Shown: positions 1 to 9,998 of the stretch, in pieces
How positions within the stretch are numbered: position 1 is the first letter of the stretch
How the letters are laid out: each line of letters opens with the position of its first letter
Notes under the pieces: model-generated
The model's database searches: none
What the model was told of the DNA's origin: nothing
What the model saw: the letters and a program-made list of their open reading frames with translations, nothing else
Translations under genes and position numbers: made by a program
Assembly (NCBI GenBank): GCA_965223115.1
Contig: OZ244982.1
Location: 620,001 to 684,000, forward strand
Origin: CBDCUI01 sp965223115
GTDB taxonomy: Bacteria; Pseudomonadota; Gammaproteobacteria; UBA4575
Reading direction: 5' to 3'
Length of the DNA stretch: 64,000 bases

Positions 1-1
1 A

Positions 2-3000
2 GCATTTCAACAAGCGGATGCATCAACTACGAAACAGTTTGGTGGAACAGGACTGGGCTTAGCTATATGTAGACAACTTGTTGAAGTTATGCACGGCAAG
101 ATTGGCGTAGAAAGCCGTTTAGGTGAAGGTAGTATTTTCTGGTTTGAATTGCCGTTTAAAGACAGCATATCAAAAGCACAAGAAGAATCTAGTACTCAAG
201 CTAGGGCAACAGGTCTGAAAATATTTGTTATAGATGATAGTGAAGTCATTCGTGCCAATTTGCAGCAAACATTTGAAAGTTGGGGGGCTACTGTTATAAG
301 TACTTCAAATAGTAAAGATGCGCAAGAGATCTTGAGAGAAGCCACAAAAACGCAAGCATCATTTGACGTGGCATTCATAGATGAATTAATGCCAGATAAA
401 AATGGCATAGAGTTGATTATAAGCATCTCTAAAGATGAGTATATTTCTCCAATGAAATTAGTATTGATGACAAATCAGCAAAATCCTGATGCATTTGTTG
501 AGCGTTTTAGAGAAATTGACACTTATGTTAAGAAACCAATCCGACAATTAAATTTATATAATTGCATTGTAGATTTAATAAAAGTGCCTGCAGCTGAATA
601 TATCAAACATGAAAAGACTGCTATAGCACCGGTTAAAAGGATTAAAAAATTCGATGCCACAATATTAGTGGTAGAAGATAACCGTGCGAATCAACAAGTT
701 GTACAAGCAATGCTTGAACGTCTTGGTTGCAGATGTTCTATAGCGTCAAACGGATTTGAAGCATTAAATTTATTAGAGACAACTAAATATGATGCAGTAT
801 TCATGGACTGTAATATGCCGGGTATGGATGGCTATGAAGCGACACAAAAAATTAGAAAATTTAAAACAGAGGTTGCGCAAATTCCTATCATTGCTATGAC
901 TGCAAATGTTCTTGATGGAGATCGAGAAAAATGTATTCAGGCTGGTATGGATGATTACACTTCAAAACCAATAAAATTGAATGTGCTAGTAGAAAAATTA
1001 GAGCGCTGGCTAGATGTTTCGCAAGATATTGAAATAGAACAAGAAATAGAAAAAACATTAGTTAGTCAAATTATCGAAGGAACAAGTGATAATAGCAGTG
1101 TAATTGATCATGCTGTAATTGCTGAATTGAGAGAGAATTTAGTCGATGGATTTAACGATATGGTTGAAGCCTATTTAGAAGACTTGGGGATTCTGTTGCG
1201 ATCGCTTGAAAAAAGCGTTCTAGAAAAAGATGCGAGTAAACTTACGCACTATGCACATACTATTAAAGGTAGTAGTTCCAATTTTGGTGCAAATAAATTG
1301 TCTTATATTGCTAAACAGCTTGAAGATATGGGGCGTAACGAATCAATGGAATCATCCCGTGAGCTTGTGCAAGTTTTATTTACCGAGGCAGATCTTGTTA
1401 CTGATGAGCTAAAGAAAGAACTCAATTTGTTTAAGGACGACACATTGCTTAGACATCGTGATGTAGAACGAATTCTTATTGCTGATGATGATAGGAGCAT
1501 GCGTGTAGCATTACAAAACGTACTTTCAGCAGATGGTTATGAGATCGAAGCAGTGTCAGATGGTATAGATGCGGTATCAAGGTGTGAGAAAAACATGCCT
1601 AATCTTATTCTTCTTGATGCGCTTATGCCTAACTTAAATGGCTTTGAGGCATGTAAAAAAATACGCATGTTAAGAGGCAGCAGTCATGTGCCGATTCTTA
1701 TTGTTACTGCTTTAGACGATGAAAAATCTATCGAGCAAGCATTTGACTCAGGTGCTACAGATTACATTCCCAAACCAATTCATTTCGCAGTGATGCGACA
1801 GCGAATATCTAGATTGTTAAAAGCTAGTCGTGCAGAAGTACATGTTCGTGAACTTGCATACAATGATTCACTCACAGGTTTACCTAACCGAACAATGTTT
1901 ATTGATCAAATGCAAAAGTCACTTAAGAAAGTGCGACGAAGTTCGGAAATTCTTGCAGTGATGTTTTTAGATTTAGATCGGTTTAAATATGTAAATGACA
2001 CATTAGGTCATAATGTTGGTGACATGTTATTGAAATCAGTTGCCGAACGCATAGTAAGTTGTGTTCGTACTGGCGATACTGTTGCGCGTTTAGGCGGCGA
2101 TGAATTCACCTTAGTGTTAGATGGTATAGAAGATCGTAGTATCGTGGCGAATATTGCAGATAAGATATGTCGAAAACTTGGAGAGCCATATTCATTTGCA
2201 GGAAGAGAAATCTATGTAACAGCAAGTATTGGTATCTCACTGCATCCACAAGATGGTAACGATATTGGTGTGTTAATGAAACGAGCTGACACAGCAATGT
2301 TTAGGGCTAAAGAACGCGGTGGTAGCTATCAGTTTTATGAGAAAGAAATGGAAGTAGTCGTTACTAATAAAGCTGAGATTGAGCAGGATTTACGTCATTC
2401 TCTTGAGAGAGAAGAACTAGATGTGTACTACCAGCCAAAATATGATTTAAAAAGATCAAAAATTTATGGCATGGAAGCATTAGTTCGTTGGAACCATCCT
2501 GATAAAGGATTAGTAAGTCCAGGTGACTTTATCCCATTGGCCGAAGAAACAGGTTTAATTTCTGAAGTAGGTTTATGGGTATTAATCAGTGCGTGTGTTC
2601 AAATGCAAAGGTGGATTGATAAAGGGTATGAACCAATGCCTGTTTCAGTAAATCTTTCTGGAAGGCAATTAGAAAACACTGACATTGCTGCACAAATTGC
2701 ACATGTTCTCGCGCATTCAGGGCTCAGTCCAGAGTATTTAGAATTAGAGATAACTGAAAGCACAATAATGAAGCGACCTGAAGAAGTAATTTCTATATTG
2801 CATCAACTAAAAGCAATGGGAGTAAAACTTTCTATTGATGATTTTGGTACAGGTTATTCGTCGTTAAATTATTTGCGTAAATTCCCAATTGATTTATTAA
2901 AAATTGATGCAGCGTTTATAAGAGATATTACAGAAAATAATGAAGACAGATTAATTGTTAAAGGGATTATTGCACTTGCAAAAAGCTTAAATTTAAAAGT

Positions 3001-3178
3001 GTTAGCAGAAGGGGTGGAGACAAGAAAGCAACAAGACTTGCTGATCGAAGAAGGCTGTGACTATATTCAAGGTTTTTATATTGGCAGGCCATTGAAATGC
3101 ATGGATTTTGAACGGCAGTTTATTTTGGCAGATCGCTCAAATGTAGAAGTATTATCTAATTTCCGGCAAAAGCAATAA
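2..3178 (+). CDS. Hybrid sensor kinase / response regulator / HPt / GGDEF-EAL protein (5' end outside window)
   Basis: The frame is open from base 2, so this is the C-terminal part of a longer gene. It opens in a histidine-kinase ATPase domain (G2 box GGTGLGLAI). Counting from the Met at 89, two receiver domains follow (about 43-160, Asp in FIDELMP; about 190-310, Asp in FMDCNMP), then an HPt domain (about 340-430, His in HTIKGSSSNFG), a third receiver (about 460-580, LLDALMP), a GGDEF domain (intact GGDEF, with RTGD five residues upstream as an inhibitory I-site) and an EAL domain (MEALVRW, DDFGTGYSSL, LAEGVET). Diguanylate cyclase and c-di-GMP phosphodiesterase motifs are both intact, so either activity is possible. 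The order suggests a phosphorelay feeding c-di-GMP turnover within one chain. The input domain cannot be seen. Confidence 0.93.
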   Translation, partial: AFQQADASTTKQFGGTGLGLAICRQLVEVMHGKIGVESRLGEGSIFWFELPFKDSISKAQEESSTQARATGLKIFVIDDSEVIRANLQQTFESWGATVISTSNSKDAQEILREATKTQASFDVAFIDELMPDKNGIELIISISKDEYISPMKLVLMTNQQNPDAFVERFREIDTYVKKPIRQLNLYNCIVDLIKVPAAEYIKHEKTAIAPVKRIKKFDATILVVEDNRANQQVVQAMLERLGCRCSIASNGFEALNLLETTKYDAVFMDCNMPGMDGYEATQKIRKFKTEVAQIPIIAMTANVLDGDREKCIQAGMDDYTSKPIKLNVLVEKLERWLDVSQDIEIEQEIEKTLVSQIIEGTSDNSSVIDHAVIAELRENLVDGFNDMVEAYLEDLGILLRSLEKSVLEKDASKLTHYAHTIKGSSSNFGANKLSYIAKQLEDMGRNESMESSRELVQVLFTEADLVTDELKKELNLFKDDTLLRHRDVERILIADDDRSMRVALQNVLSADGYEIEAVSDGIDAVSRCEKNMPNLILLDALMPNLNGFEACKKIRMLRGSSHVPILIVTALDDEKSIEQAFDSGATDYIPKPIHFAVMRQRISRLLKASRAEVHVRELAYNDSLTGLPNRTMFIDQMQKSLKKVRRSSEILAVMFLDLDRFKYVNDTLGHNVGDMLLKSVAERIVSCVRTGDTVARLGGDEFTLVLDGIEDRSIVANIADKICRKLGEPYSFAGREIYVTASIGISLHPQDGNDIGVLMKRADTAMFRAKERGGSYQFYEKEMEVVVTNKAEIEQDLRHSLEREELDVYYQPKYDLKRSKIYGMEALVRWNHPDKGLVSPGDFIPLAEETGLISEVGLWVLISACVQMQRWIDKGYEPMPVSVNLSGRQLENTDIAAQIAHVLAHSGLSPEYLELEITESTIMKRPEEVISILHQLKAMGVKLSIDDFGTGYSSLNYLRKFPIDLLKIDAAFIRDITENNEDRLIVKGIIALAKSLNLKVLAEGVETRKQQDLLIEEGCDYIQGFYIGRPLKCMDFERQFILADRSNVEVLSNFRQKQ

Positions 3179-3685
3179 AAGTGTATAAATTTTAACCGGA
3201 AATTCTATTCTCAAAATAATATTCACCTTCCATTATTAAGCTAAAAATAAGCCATTCAATTAGCAAATACCTTGTTTTGTGTATGGCTCAGGCTAATTAA
3301 TGCGCAATTCTAAAGGATTACAATCTAAATAGAGGCGTAAAGAGAACATGATTCAGAAAATTAGTAGTGGGCTTTCCATATAATTCAGTATTATGTATAA
3401 ATAACAAATTGCATACACAAAGGCTTGCAAAGTATTGGTTTGCTGGTGTAGTTTAGCCATCTTGTCTAGAACTGTTGGACAGTACCTATTACTACTCAGC
3501 AGTGTTGCAAAAAAAGAATATAATAACTTGTGCATAAAAGTTAATTTATACTAAGCACTGACAATAAATAGCATAGGTTAATACCTGATGCTGCTAGTTA
3601 ATTAGAATTATAAGCTAGTAAATAAAAATACTTGCATTTTTGTCAGAACAAACAGATGGAGCGAATAGGGGTTTGAATTTTTAGC
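3179..3685. other. Intergenic region, no gene recognised
   Basis: About 500 bases of AT-rich sequence without a convincing reading frame. A 9-bp inverted repeat (3158-3166 with 3196-3204) straddles the end of the preceding gene but has no T-run. The promoter of the following operon is presumably here, but I could not pick a clear -35/-10 pair. Confidence 0.5.
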
Positions 3686-5572
3686 ATGGATACCTTTCCT
3701 AGTCTTTTCTTACAGCAAACTAAAACACGTCAATCAGATCTAGCAATTCGCGTAAAGCGTAGAGGATTGTGGAAGACTTGGTCATGGGGCGAAGCCGGCA
3801 CGCGAGTGCATGACATTGCATGTGGACTTGCTGCAAAAGGTTTAAAACCTAATGACAAGATAGCAATTTTTGGTAATAACATTCCTGAGCTTTATTTCGG
3901 AATGATTGCAAGTCAATGTTTAGGGGCGATACCCGTTCCACTACACCCAGATTCAAATCAAGAAGAGCTCATTTCTCAATTGAATATCAGCGAAGTTAAG
4001 TTTGCATTTGTGCAAGATCAACAACAAGTTGATGCTTGCTATGAAGTAAAAGATAAATGCGAAAATTTTGAGCAAATGATTTATTGCGATGGGCGAGGAT
4101 TGCAAGATTATACTTCATCTCGTTTACATAGTATTACGGATCTACAGGAAGCAGGTAAAGCTTTTGCTGCTGATCACGCTAACTTTTTTGAAGATGTAAC
4201 CAGTAAGATAGAACAACAAAATGAGGTGTTTATTTTATTTACCTCAGGTACAGCTGGGAAAACTCGTGGTGTAGTACATACGCACGCTAGCTTAATTGAT
4301 ACGGCTAAAGCTTTTGCGGATCAAGAAAAGATAATGCAAAAAGAGGAAGTGCTTGCATTTATGCCATTATCGTATGCTACAAATATTTTATTTACATATA
4401 CGCTTTGGCTATTAAAAGGTTTTACTATTAACTGTCCCGAAAGTAACGATACTGTGATGACGGATTTGCGTGAAATTGGACCTACCATCCTTTATGCACC
4501 ACCACATTTTTACAAACAGCTCTATGCCGAAATTACTTCAAGAGGACAGAGATCAGCTACTTATTGGTTTACAAAATGGTTTGGAATTGCACAGAGTAAT
4601 CGTGAAAAGTTTTTGAAAGGTGAAAATTTATCATTCAATGACAAATTCAAGTGGTTTCTTGGAAACTGGCTAATGTATAAACCACTTAAGAACGTATTTG
4701 GTCTTAGTAATTTACGTAAGGCATTTACGGGCGGTGATATGATCAATAGCCAAGTCTTCAATTTTTTGCGTTCTATTGGTGTTCATATAAAAAAGACTTA
4801 CGGTACTACCGAAAGTGCTGGTTTTATATGTGTTCAGGGATGGGAACAACTCAATACCCCTGCCGGTGAATATATTACAGGCAAGCCTCTGCCAGGTATT
4901 GATATTAAAAAGCTCGACAATGGTGAGATTGTTTTTAAGGGTGTTAATTCATTTAAGGAATACTATCGAGATCCAGAATCTACAGCAGCAATTCGTGATG
5001 CAGAGGGCTGGATACGAACTGGTGATTTAGGTGATATCGATTCTATAGGCGCATTGAGGATTACGGATCGAGTTGATGCCATTGGTAAATTTAATACTGG
5101 TGATGTGTTTGCACCACACCTCATAGAAAATGCACTTAAGTCATCTCCATATATTAAAGATGCACTTGCGGTAGGGGATGGCAAAGATGCAATAGCTGTT
5201 TTTGTGATTATCGACGGTGATACAGTAGGTAGTTGGGCAGAATCTAATCGAGTTCGTTTTACTGGGTATCGAGATTTGGCAACAAAGGACGAAGTATACG
5301 AATTAATTCAAAAAACAGTAGCCGATGTCAATGTACACATTGAGCAAATCGAAGGTAAAGGTTGTCCGCCTATAAAACGTTTTTTGATTTTGCACAGAGA
5401 GTTCAATGTTGATATGGGTGAAATCACGCGCTCACGTAAAATTAGGCGTGATGTTGTAATGGGTAGACATAAGGCATTAGTAGATGCTTTGTATTCATCA
5501 CAGCAGGTTTATGAAGTAAAAGATGATACAAGTGGTGAAGTACTTGTCGAGTTAAAATTAAAATCAGCATAG
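3686..5572 (+). CDS. AMP-dependent acyl-CoA synthetase/ligase
   Basis: A 628-residue adenylate-forming enzyme. Family motifs are visible: phosphate loop FTSGTAGKTRGVVHTH (about 193), YGTTESAG (about 373), GWIRTGDLG (about 449) and a C-terminal Lys region SRKIRRD. The size and the inserted segment around 290-340 fit long-chain acyl-CoA synthetases. It heads an operon of LivG/LivH/LivM/substrate-binding/LivF-type genes (next gene 15 bp downstream). This ligase-plus-importer arrangement recurs in proteobacteria and suggests that the imported compound is a carboxylic acid trapped as its CoA thioester. The substrate is not determinable from sequence. The ribosome-binding site before the ATG is weak. 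Confidence 0.9.
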   Translation: MDTFPSLFLQQTKTRQSDLAIRVKRRGLWKTWSWGEAGTRVHDIACGLAAKGLKPNDKIAIFGNNIPELYFGMIASQCLGAIPVPLHPDSNQEELISQLNISEVKFAFVQDQQQVDACYEVKDKCENFEQMIYCDGRGLQDYTSSRLHSITDLQEAGKAFAADHANFFEDVTSKIEQQNEVFILFTSGTAGKTRGVVHTHASLIDTAKAFADQEKIMQKEEVLAFMPLSYATNILFTYTLWLLKGFTINCPESNDTVMTDLREIGPTILYAPPHFYKQLYAEITSRGQRSATYWFTKWFGIAQSNREKFLKGENLSFNDKFKWFLGNWLMYKPLKNVFGLSNLRKAFTGGDMINSQVFNFLRSIGVHIKKTYGTTESAGFICVQGWEQLNTPAGEYITGKPLPGIDIKKLDNGEIVFKGVNSFKEYYRDPESTAAIRDAEGWIRTGDLGDIDSIGALRITDRVDAIGKFNTGDVFAPHLIENALKSSPYIKDALAVGDGKDAIAVFVIIDGDTVGSWAESNRVRFTGYRDLATKDEVYELIQKTVADVNVHIEQIEGKGCPPIKRFLILHREFNVDMGEITRSRKIRRDVVMGRHKALVDALYSSQQVYEVKDDTSGEVLVELKLKSA

Positions 5573-5586
5573 TTGGTGAAGAACAC

Positions 5587-6378
5587 GTGAATGAAGTAGC
5601 AAAAGGAAAAGAGCCACATATGGTGATCGAGAATATCGATCTTGCATTTGGTGGTACGAAAGCAATTACAGATATAAGTTTTACTGTCTATAAAGGTGAA
5701 ATTTGTGCAGTAATTGGACCTAACGGTGCTGGTAAAAGCTCAATGTTAAATGTAATTAATGGCGTCTACATCCCACAACAAGGCTCTATTACATTTGAAG
5801 GTAAAAAGTTTACTAAAATGAAGCCACACTCTGCTGCGGTGATGGGCATTGGCCGAACTTTCCAGAATATTGCATTATTTTCAGGTATGACAGTTGTTGA
5901 AAATATCATGTCTGGTAGAAACCTAATGATGAAATCTACTTTTATAGAAAATGCATTAGGTATAGGAAGATGTAAAAGAGAAGAGCTTGAACACCGTAAA
6001 GCTGTTGAAGACATCATTGAATTTCTTGGACTACAGTCAATACGTAAGACACCTGTTTCGGCTTTATCATATGGTTTGCAAAAACGTGTAGAGCTTGGAC
6101 GCGCTCTTGCAGCCGAGCCTAAAATGTTATTACTAGATGAGCCTATTGCGGGTATGAACTTGGATGAAAAACTAGATATGTCGTGTTTCATTCAAGAAAT
6201 AAATTATAACCGTGGCACTACTATTGTTTTGATTGAGCATGATATGGGAGTTGTGATGGATATTTCCGATCATGTAGTAGTAATGGATTATGGTGCAAAA
6301 ATTGGTGATGGAACGCCTGATGAAGTTAAAAACGATCAAAAAGTGATTGATGCCTATTTGGGTGTTAGTCATGACTAA
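5587..6378 (+). CDS. Branched-chain amino acid-type ABC transporter ATP-binding protein (LivG-like)
   Basis: Cytoplasmic ATPase of a HAAT-family importer. Walker A GPNGAGKSS, signature LSYGLQKRVELGRAL, Walker B LLLDEPIAGM and switch His in EHDM are present. About 263 residues from the GTG at 5587; an in-frame ATG at 5620 preceded by AAAAGGAAAAGAG would give a 252-residue protein and is an equally good start. It follows the ligase gene and precedes the LivH/LivM permeases, so it should be one of the two ATPases of this importer (the other is at 10050-10853). Confidence 0.9.
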   Translation: MNEVAKGKEPHMVIENIDLAFGGTKAITDISFTVYKGEICAVIGPNGAGKSSMLNVINGVYIPQQGSITFEGKKFTKMKPHSAAVMGIGRTFQNIALFSGMTVVENIMSGRNLMMKSTFIENALGIGRCKREELEHRKAVEDIIEFLGLQSIRKTPVSALSYGLQKRVELGRALAAEPKMLLLDEPIAGMNLDEKLDMSCFIQEINYNRGTTIVLIEHDMGVVMDISDHVVVMDYGAKIGDGTPDEVKNDQKVIDAYLGVSHD

Positions 6379-6419
6379 CACTAAATTAGCATAAGAAGTA
6401 TTTTGAGAGGAGCATTTAG

Positions 6420-7367
6420 GTGGAAATAATTGCAGCGTTAGGTGAGGCATTTTCTGGAATATTCTCTTTATTTGGGCTAGAAGTGCTCATTGGTGGAATG
6501 CTCTCTGGTGTTATGTACTCCTTGGTAGCAATAGGTTTCGTGCTCATTTATAAATCATCCGGTGTATTTAATTTTGCACAAGGCACTATGCTGTTGTTTG
6601 CGGCTTTAACCTTTGTGAGCCTGACAGAAAGGCAAGTTCACCCCGTCATTGCATTTGCTATCACAACCGTAGTGATGGTTTTTATGGGAATTATTATTGA
6701 GCGGACAGTAATGCGCCCCCTAGCCAACCAGTCGTTACTATCATTGTTTATGGCAACGGTGGGACTGAATTACTTTTTAGAAGGTTTAGCTCAAGGTACA
6801 TGGGATTCAGCAGTGCATGGTCTTGAGCTTGGAATTCCAAGTGATCCTGTTTTTGTATCTGAATATATTCCATGGTTAGATATTTTGGTTAGTAAATTTG
6901 ATGGCTTTGCTGCAGCTGTTTCATTGATTTTGGTAATTGGACTATATCTTTTCTTCCAATTCACACGTACAGGTCTTTCGTTAAGAGCAGTATCAGATGA
7001 CCACATGGCTTCGCAAGCAGTTGGAATACCACTATCAAAAATTTGGGCTATTGTATGGGCAGTTACGGGTGTAATCACCTTTATAGTAGGCTTGCTATGG
7101 GCAGACCGACTAAGCGTTTCTTTTACTTTAACTGCTGCAGTATTAAAAGGACTCCCTGTAATTCTCATTGGAGGCTTAACTTCAATACCTGGTTGTATCG
7201 TTGGAGGTTTGATAATTGGTGCGAGTGAAAAACTGGGTGAAATATTTTTAGCCGATGTATTTGGTGGGCAAGGTATTGAGCACTGGTGGGCATATCTCAC
7301 AGCATTAGTATTTATCTTAATACGACCTACAGGCATTTTCGGTGAACGTGAAATCGAAAGAATATAA
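6420..7367 (+). CDS. Branched-chain amino acid-type ABC transporter permease (LivH-like)
   Basis: A 315-residue, very hydrophobic inner-membrane protein with the LivH signature region FNFAQGTMLLFAALTFV and the loop TGLSLRAVSDDHMASQAVGI that contacts the ATPase. The GTG start at 6420 is supported by a strong GAGAGGAG ribosome-binding site 8 bases upstream. It forms the translocation path together with the LivM-like protein encoded next. Confidence 0.92.
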   Translation: MEIIAALGEAFSGIFSLFGLEVLIGGMLSGVMYSLVAIGFVLIYKSSGVFNFAQGTMLLFAALTFVSLTERQVHPVIAFAITTVVMVFMGIIIERTVMRPLANQSLLSLFMATVGLNYFLEGLAQGTWDSAVHGLELGIPSDPVFVSEYIPWLDILVSKFDGFAAAVSLILVIGLYLFFQFTRTGLSLRAVSDDHMASQAVGIPLSKIWAIVWAVTGVITFIVGLLWADRLSVSFTLTAAVLKGLPVILIGGLTSIPGCIVGGLIIGASEKLGEIFLADVFGGQGIEHWWAYLTALVFILIRPTGIFGEREIERI

Positions 7368-7398
7368 ATCGAATTAATTTTTATAGAGTACGAGTAGC

Positions 7399-8511
7399 AT
7401 GTTTTATAGAGAAACCGGCCAAGTTATTTCAAGTTATGATCAAGATCGGCGCATGGTGCCGGTACGAGAAGACCGTTGGATTATGTTGGTGTTCTTGGCA
7501 TTTATGTTTTTTGTAGTGCCATTTTGGGCCAATGACTATTGGTTTAGTGCCATTTTAATTCCTATGATGGTGCTCGGAGTTGCAACTTTAGGTTTGAACA
7601 TTGCAGTGGGCTACACTGGCCAGCTTTCACTGGGCACGGCTGGTTTTATGTGTTTTGGTGCCTTTACAGCATATAACTTGTTATTCCGTGTTGAATGGAT
7701 GAATGTTTGGTTAGCGTTTTTATGTGCAGGAATTGTGGCTGGTTTGATAGGGATCATATTTGGTCTGCCGAGTTTGAGAATCAAAGGTTTCTACTTGCTG
7801 GTATCAACTTTGTGTGCACAGTTCTTCGCTGAATGGTTTTTTAATGCTTATCCTTATTTTTTAAACTACACCAGCTCAGGTGTTGTACATTTACCGGAAT
7901 TTCACTACCGTTTTTTACCGTATCAAGATCAGATATTCGACTTTCTTGGTCTTGATAAAGATTATTCTGCTTATGTTTGGCGCTATTTGATTGCACTGAT
8001 CGTTACTATATTGATGACCATTGCGGCAAAAAATATGGTACGTAGCTCAACTGGCCGTAACTGGATGGCTGTTCGTGATATGGATATTGCTGCAAACGTA
8101 ATCGGTATTTCTGTTGGTAAAACAAAATTGAATGCATTTTTTGTGAGTTGTTTTTATTGTGGTGTTGCAGGTGCTATGTATTCGTATTGTTATATTGGCA
8201 ACCTCGATTTTATGATCTATGACTTAAGAAGATCTTTCTTAGTTATGTTTATGGTAATTCTAGGTGGTTTAGGTTCTATTTTAGGATCGTTTTTAGGCGC
8301 TATATTTGTTTATGGATGGCCAATCCTTGTTACTAGATTTGGTGATGCAGTGTTTGGTGGTGGTACTTTAGATACTGCATTTGTTGAAAATAACTCTAAA
8401 ATTATTGTTGGTACAATTATCGTTCTATTGCTTATTTATCAACCACAAGGATTTGCAGGATTGTGGATTGCAGTTAAGCACAGGTTACGAATTTGGCCTT
8501 TCTCTACATAG
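7399..8511 (+). CDS. Branched-chain amino acid-type ABC transporter permease (LivM-like)
   Basis: A 370-residue multi-spanning permease. The family segment GYTGQLSLGTAGFMCFGAFTA and the ATPase-coupling loop STGRNWMAVRDMDIAANVIG are present. It starts 31 bp after the LivH-like gene. The soluble N-terminal ~25 residues precede the first membrane span. It is the second permease subunit of the operon. Confidence 0.92.
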   Translation: MFYRETGQVISSYDQDRRMVPVREDRWIMLVFLAFMFFVVPFWANDYWFSAILIPMMVLGVATLGLNIAVGYTGQLSLGTAGFMCFGAFTAYNLLFRVEWMNVWLAFLCAGIVAGLIGIIFGLPSLRIKGFYLLVSTLCAQFFAEWFFNAYPYFLNYTSSGVVHLPEFHYRFLPYQDQIFDFLGLDKDYSAYVWRYLIALIVTILMTIAAKNMVRSSTGRNWMAVRDMDIAANVIGISVGKTKLNAFFVSCFYCGVAGAMYSYCYIGNLDFMIYDLRRSFLVMFMVILGGLGSILGSFLGAIFVYGWPILVTRFGDAVFGGGTLDTAFVENNSKIIVGTIIVLLLIYQPQGFAGLWIAVKHRLRIWPFST

Positions 8512-8574
8512 TAAGGAAGTTAAAAGGTTATAAAAATTTTGTGTTTGCTGTAAAGCATGCATGGAAAAAGTAAG

Positions 8575-8595
8575 TAGCTTGCGCAAGCTATTTTT
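8575..8595 (+). terminator. Palindrome plus T-run between the LivM-like gene and the binding-protein gene
   Basis: TAGCTTGCGCAAGCTA (8575-8590) is a perfect 16-base palindrome followed directly by TTTTT. It can fold as a 6-bp stem with a GCGC loop, like a short intrinsic terminator. It lies only 33 bases before the binding-protein start, so it may act as an attenuator, or as a 5' stabiliser of a processed binding-protein mRNA. Confidence 0.5.
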
Positions 8596-8627
8596 AACTA
8601 AAGAAAATTCTCTTTGGAGGAGTACAC

Positions 8628-9977
8628 ATGAAGAAGAAAGTAAAGATCATACTGGTAGCGATCAGCATGGTGCTGGGAATGAGCACGAGTGCGATGGCAG
8701 AAGAGACCATGTATGTGCCGATTCCGAGTTATCGCGTGGGGCCCTATGCGGCTGGAGGCACGGGTTATTTTGGCGGCATACTGGACTACTACAACCTACT
8801 CAATGCCCGCGATGGAGGCGTCAATGGCGTGAAACTGATTTGGTCAGAATGCGAGACCGAATATTCAGTAGAGCGTGGTGTGGAATGCTACAAGCGATTG
8901 AAAGACCGGGAAGGGGGGGCAGTATTTTTTGATCCTCTATCCGTAGGGATATCAACCGCCTTGATCGAGACCGGGCGTAAAGACAAGATGCCGATTATTG
9001 CGGTGAACCACGGCAAGACCGCGGGGCAACGTGGCGACATCTTTCCCTACTACTTTATGCCGGGCATCAACACCTACGACGAGCACTCCATCATGGTGCA
9101 CTTTATTGGAGACGTACTCGAAGGTGGACGTGCGAACCTGAAAGGCAAAAAGATAGCCATGCTATATCACGGTTCTCCTTACGGTCGTGAAGCGATCGAC
9201 TTCATGGACAGCATGTGTGAGAAGCACGGCTGCACCCATCATCCTTTAGAAGTACCGCATCCAGGCAATGAGCAACAATCCCAGTGGATCAACATACGCA
9301 AACTCAAGCCCGACTACGTACTGCTTCGCGGTTGGGGCGTAATGAACCCAGTAGCGATGCAGACTGCGGTACGCACAGGCTATCCAGTGAGTCGTTTGAT
9401 TGGCAACATCTGGAGTAACTCAGACGAAGACGTGATACCAGCGGGTAAAGCGGCAGACGGCTACCAAGCCATCACCACCCACCCTGCGGGCACCGACTTC
9501 CCAGTGGTACAAGAAATCATCAAGACCGTATACGGTGAAGGCAATGGCGACCTACAAGACAAATCTCGTCTGGGCTCCGTGTACTGGAACCTAGGAGTAC
9601 TTGCTGGAGTGGTACACACCGAAGCGTTGCGCATTGCGCAGGCTCGTTTTGGCAACCGACCATTGACCAGTGCGGAAGCGCGATGGGGTTTTGAGAACCT
9701 ACGTCTTGATGCGGCGCGCATTGGCGAGCTGGGTGCGACCGGATTAGTACCGGAACTCAACCTCACGTGTCTTGATCACGTAGGTGGGCACTTAGCGAAA
9801 TTCCAGCAATGGGATGCGGGCAAGCGTCAGTGGAACATCGTATCGGATTGGATTGAAGGTGACGTACCGTTATCTCAAGCCATTATTGATGCGGGTGCAG
9901 AGAAATATGCGGCGGAGAATAAAATTACTGCACGCCCTTGCACTGACGACAATAATGACGATGACTTCGATTTGTAA
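8628..9977 (+). CDS. Periplasmic substrate-binding protein of the Liv-type importer
   Basis: A 449-residue Peripla_BP_6-type binding protein. It has a signal peptide (MKKKVKIILVAISMVLGM, cleavage after SAMA) and a very strong ribosome-binding site TTTGGAGGAGTACAC before the ATG. The ligand-binding fold extends to about residue 430 and ends in an acidic tail CTDDNNDDDFDL. Third codon positions are clearly richer in G and C than in the flanking liv genes until the last ~80 bases, when composition returns to the local AT-rich norm. Palindromic hairpins lie just before (8575) and after (9999) the gene, as is common for binding proteins made in excess over the membrane subunits. The ligand is unknown; the adjacent ligase suggests a carboxylate. 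Confidence 0.9.
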   Translation: MKKKVKIILVAISMVLGMSTSAMAEETMYVPIPSYRVGPYAAGGTGYFGGILDYYNLLNARDGGVNGVKLIWSECETEYSVERGVECYKRLKDREGGAVFFDPLSVGISTALIETGRKDKMPIIAVNHGKTAGQRGDIFPYYFMPGINTYDEHSIMVHFIGDVLEGGRANLKGKKIAMLYHGSPYGREAIDFMDSMCEKHGCTHHPLEVPHPGNEQQSQWINIRKLKPDYVLLRGWGVMNPVAMQTAVRTGYPVSRLIGNIWSNSDEDVIPAGKAADGYQAITTHPAGTDFPVVQEIIKTVYGEGNGDLQDKSRLGSVYWNLGVLAGVVHTEALRIAQARFGNRPLTSAEARWGFENLRLDAARIGELGATGLVPELNLTCLDHVGGHLAKFQQWDAGKRQWNIVSDWIEGDVPLSQAIIDAGAEKYAAENKITARPCTDDNNDDDFDL

Positions 9978-9998
9978 TATTTAAGTCATTCCATCTTT

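Noticed and set aside
5766..6191. 141-residue minus-strand frame inside the LivG-like gene
   Set aside because: Fully antisense to a conserved ATPase gene; no independent signals.
6791..7336. 181-residue minus-strand frame inside the LivH-like gene
   Set aside because: Antisense shadow of a permease; long only because of codon composition.
8561..8932. Open frame overlapping the start of the Liv-type binding protein
   Set aside because: It is in another frame of a clear binding-protein gene with signal peptide and strong ribosome-binding site; the overlapping product has no recognisable features.
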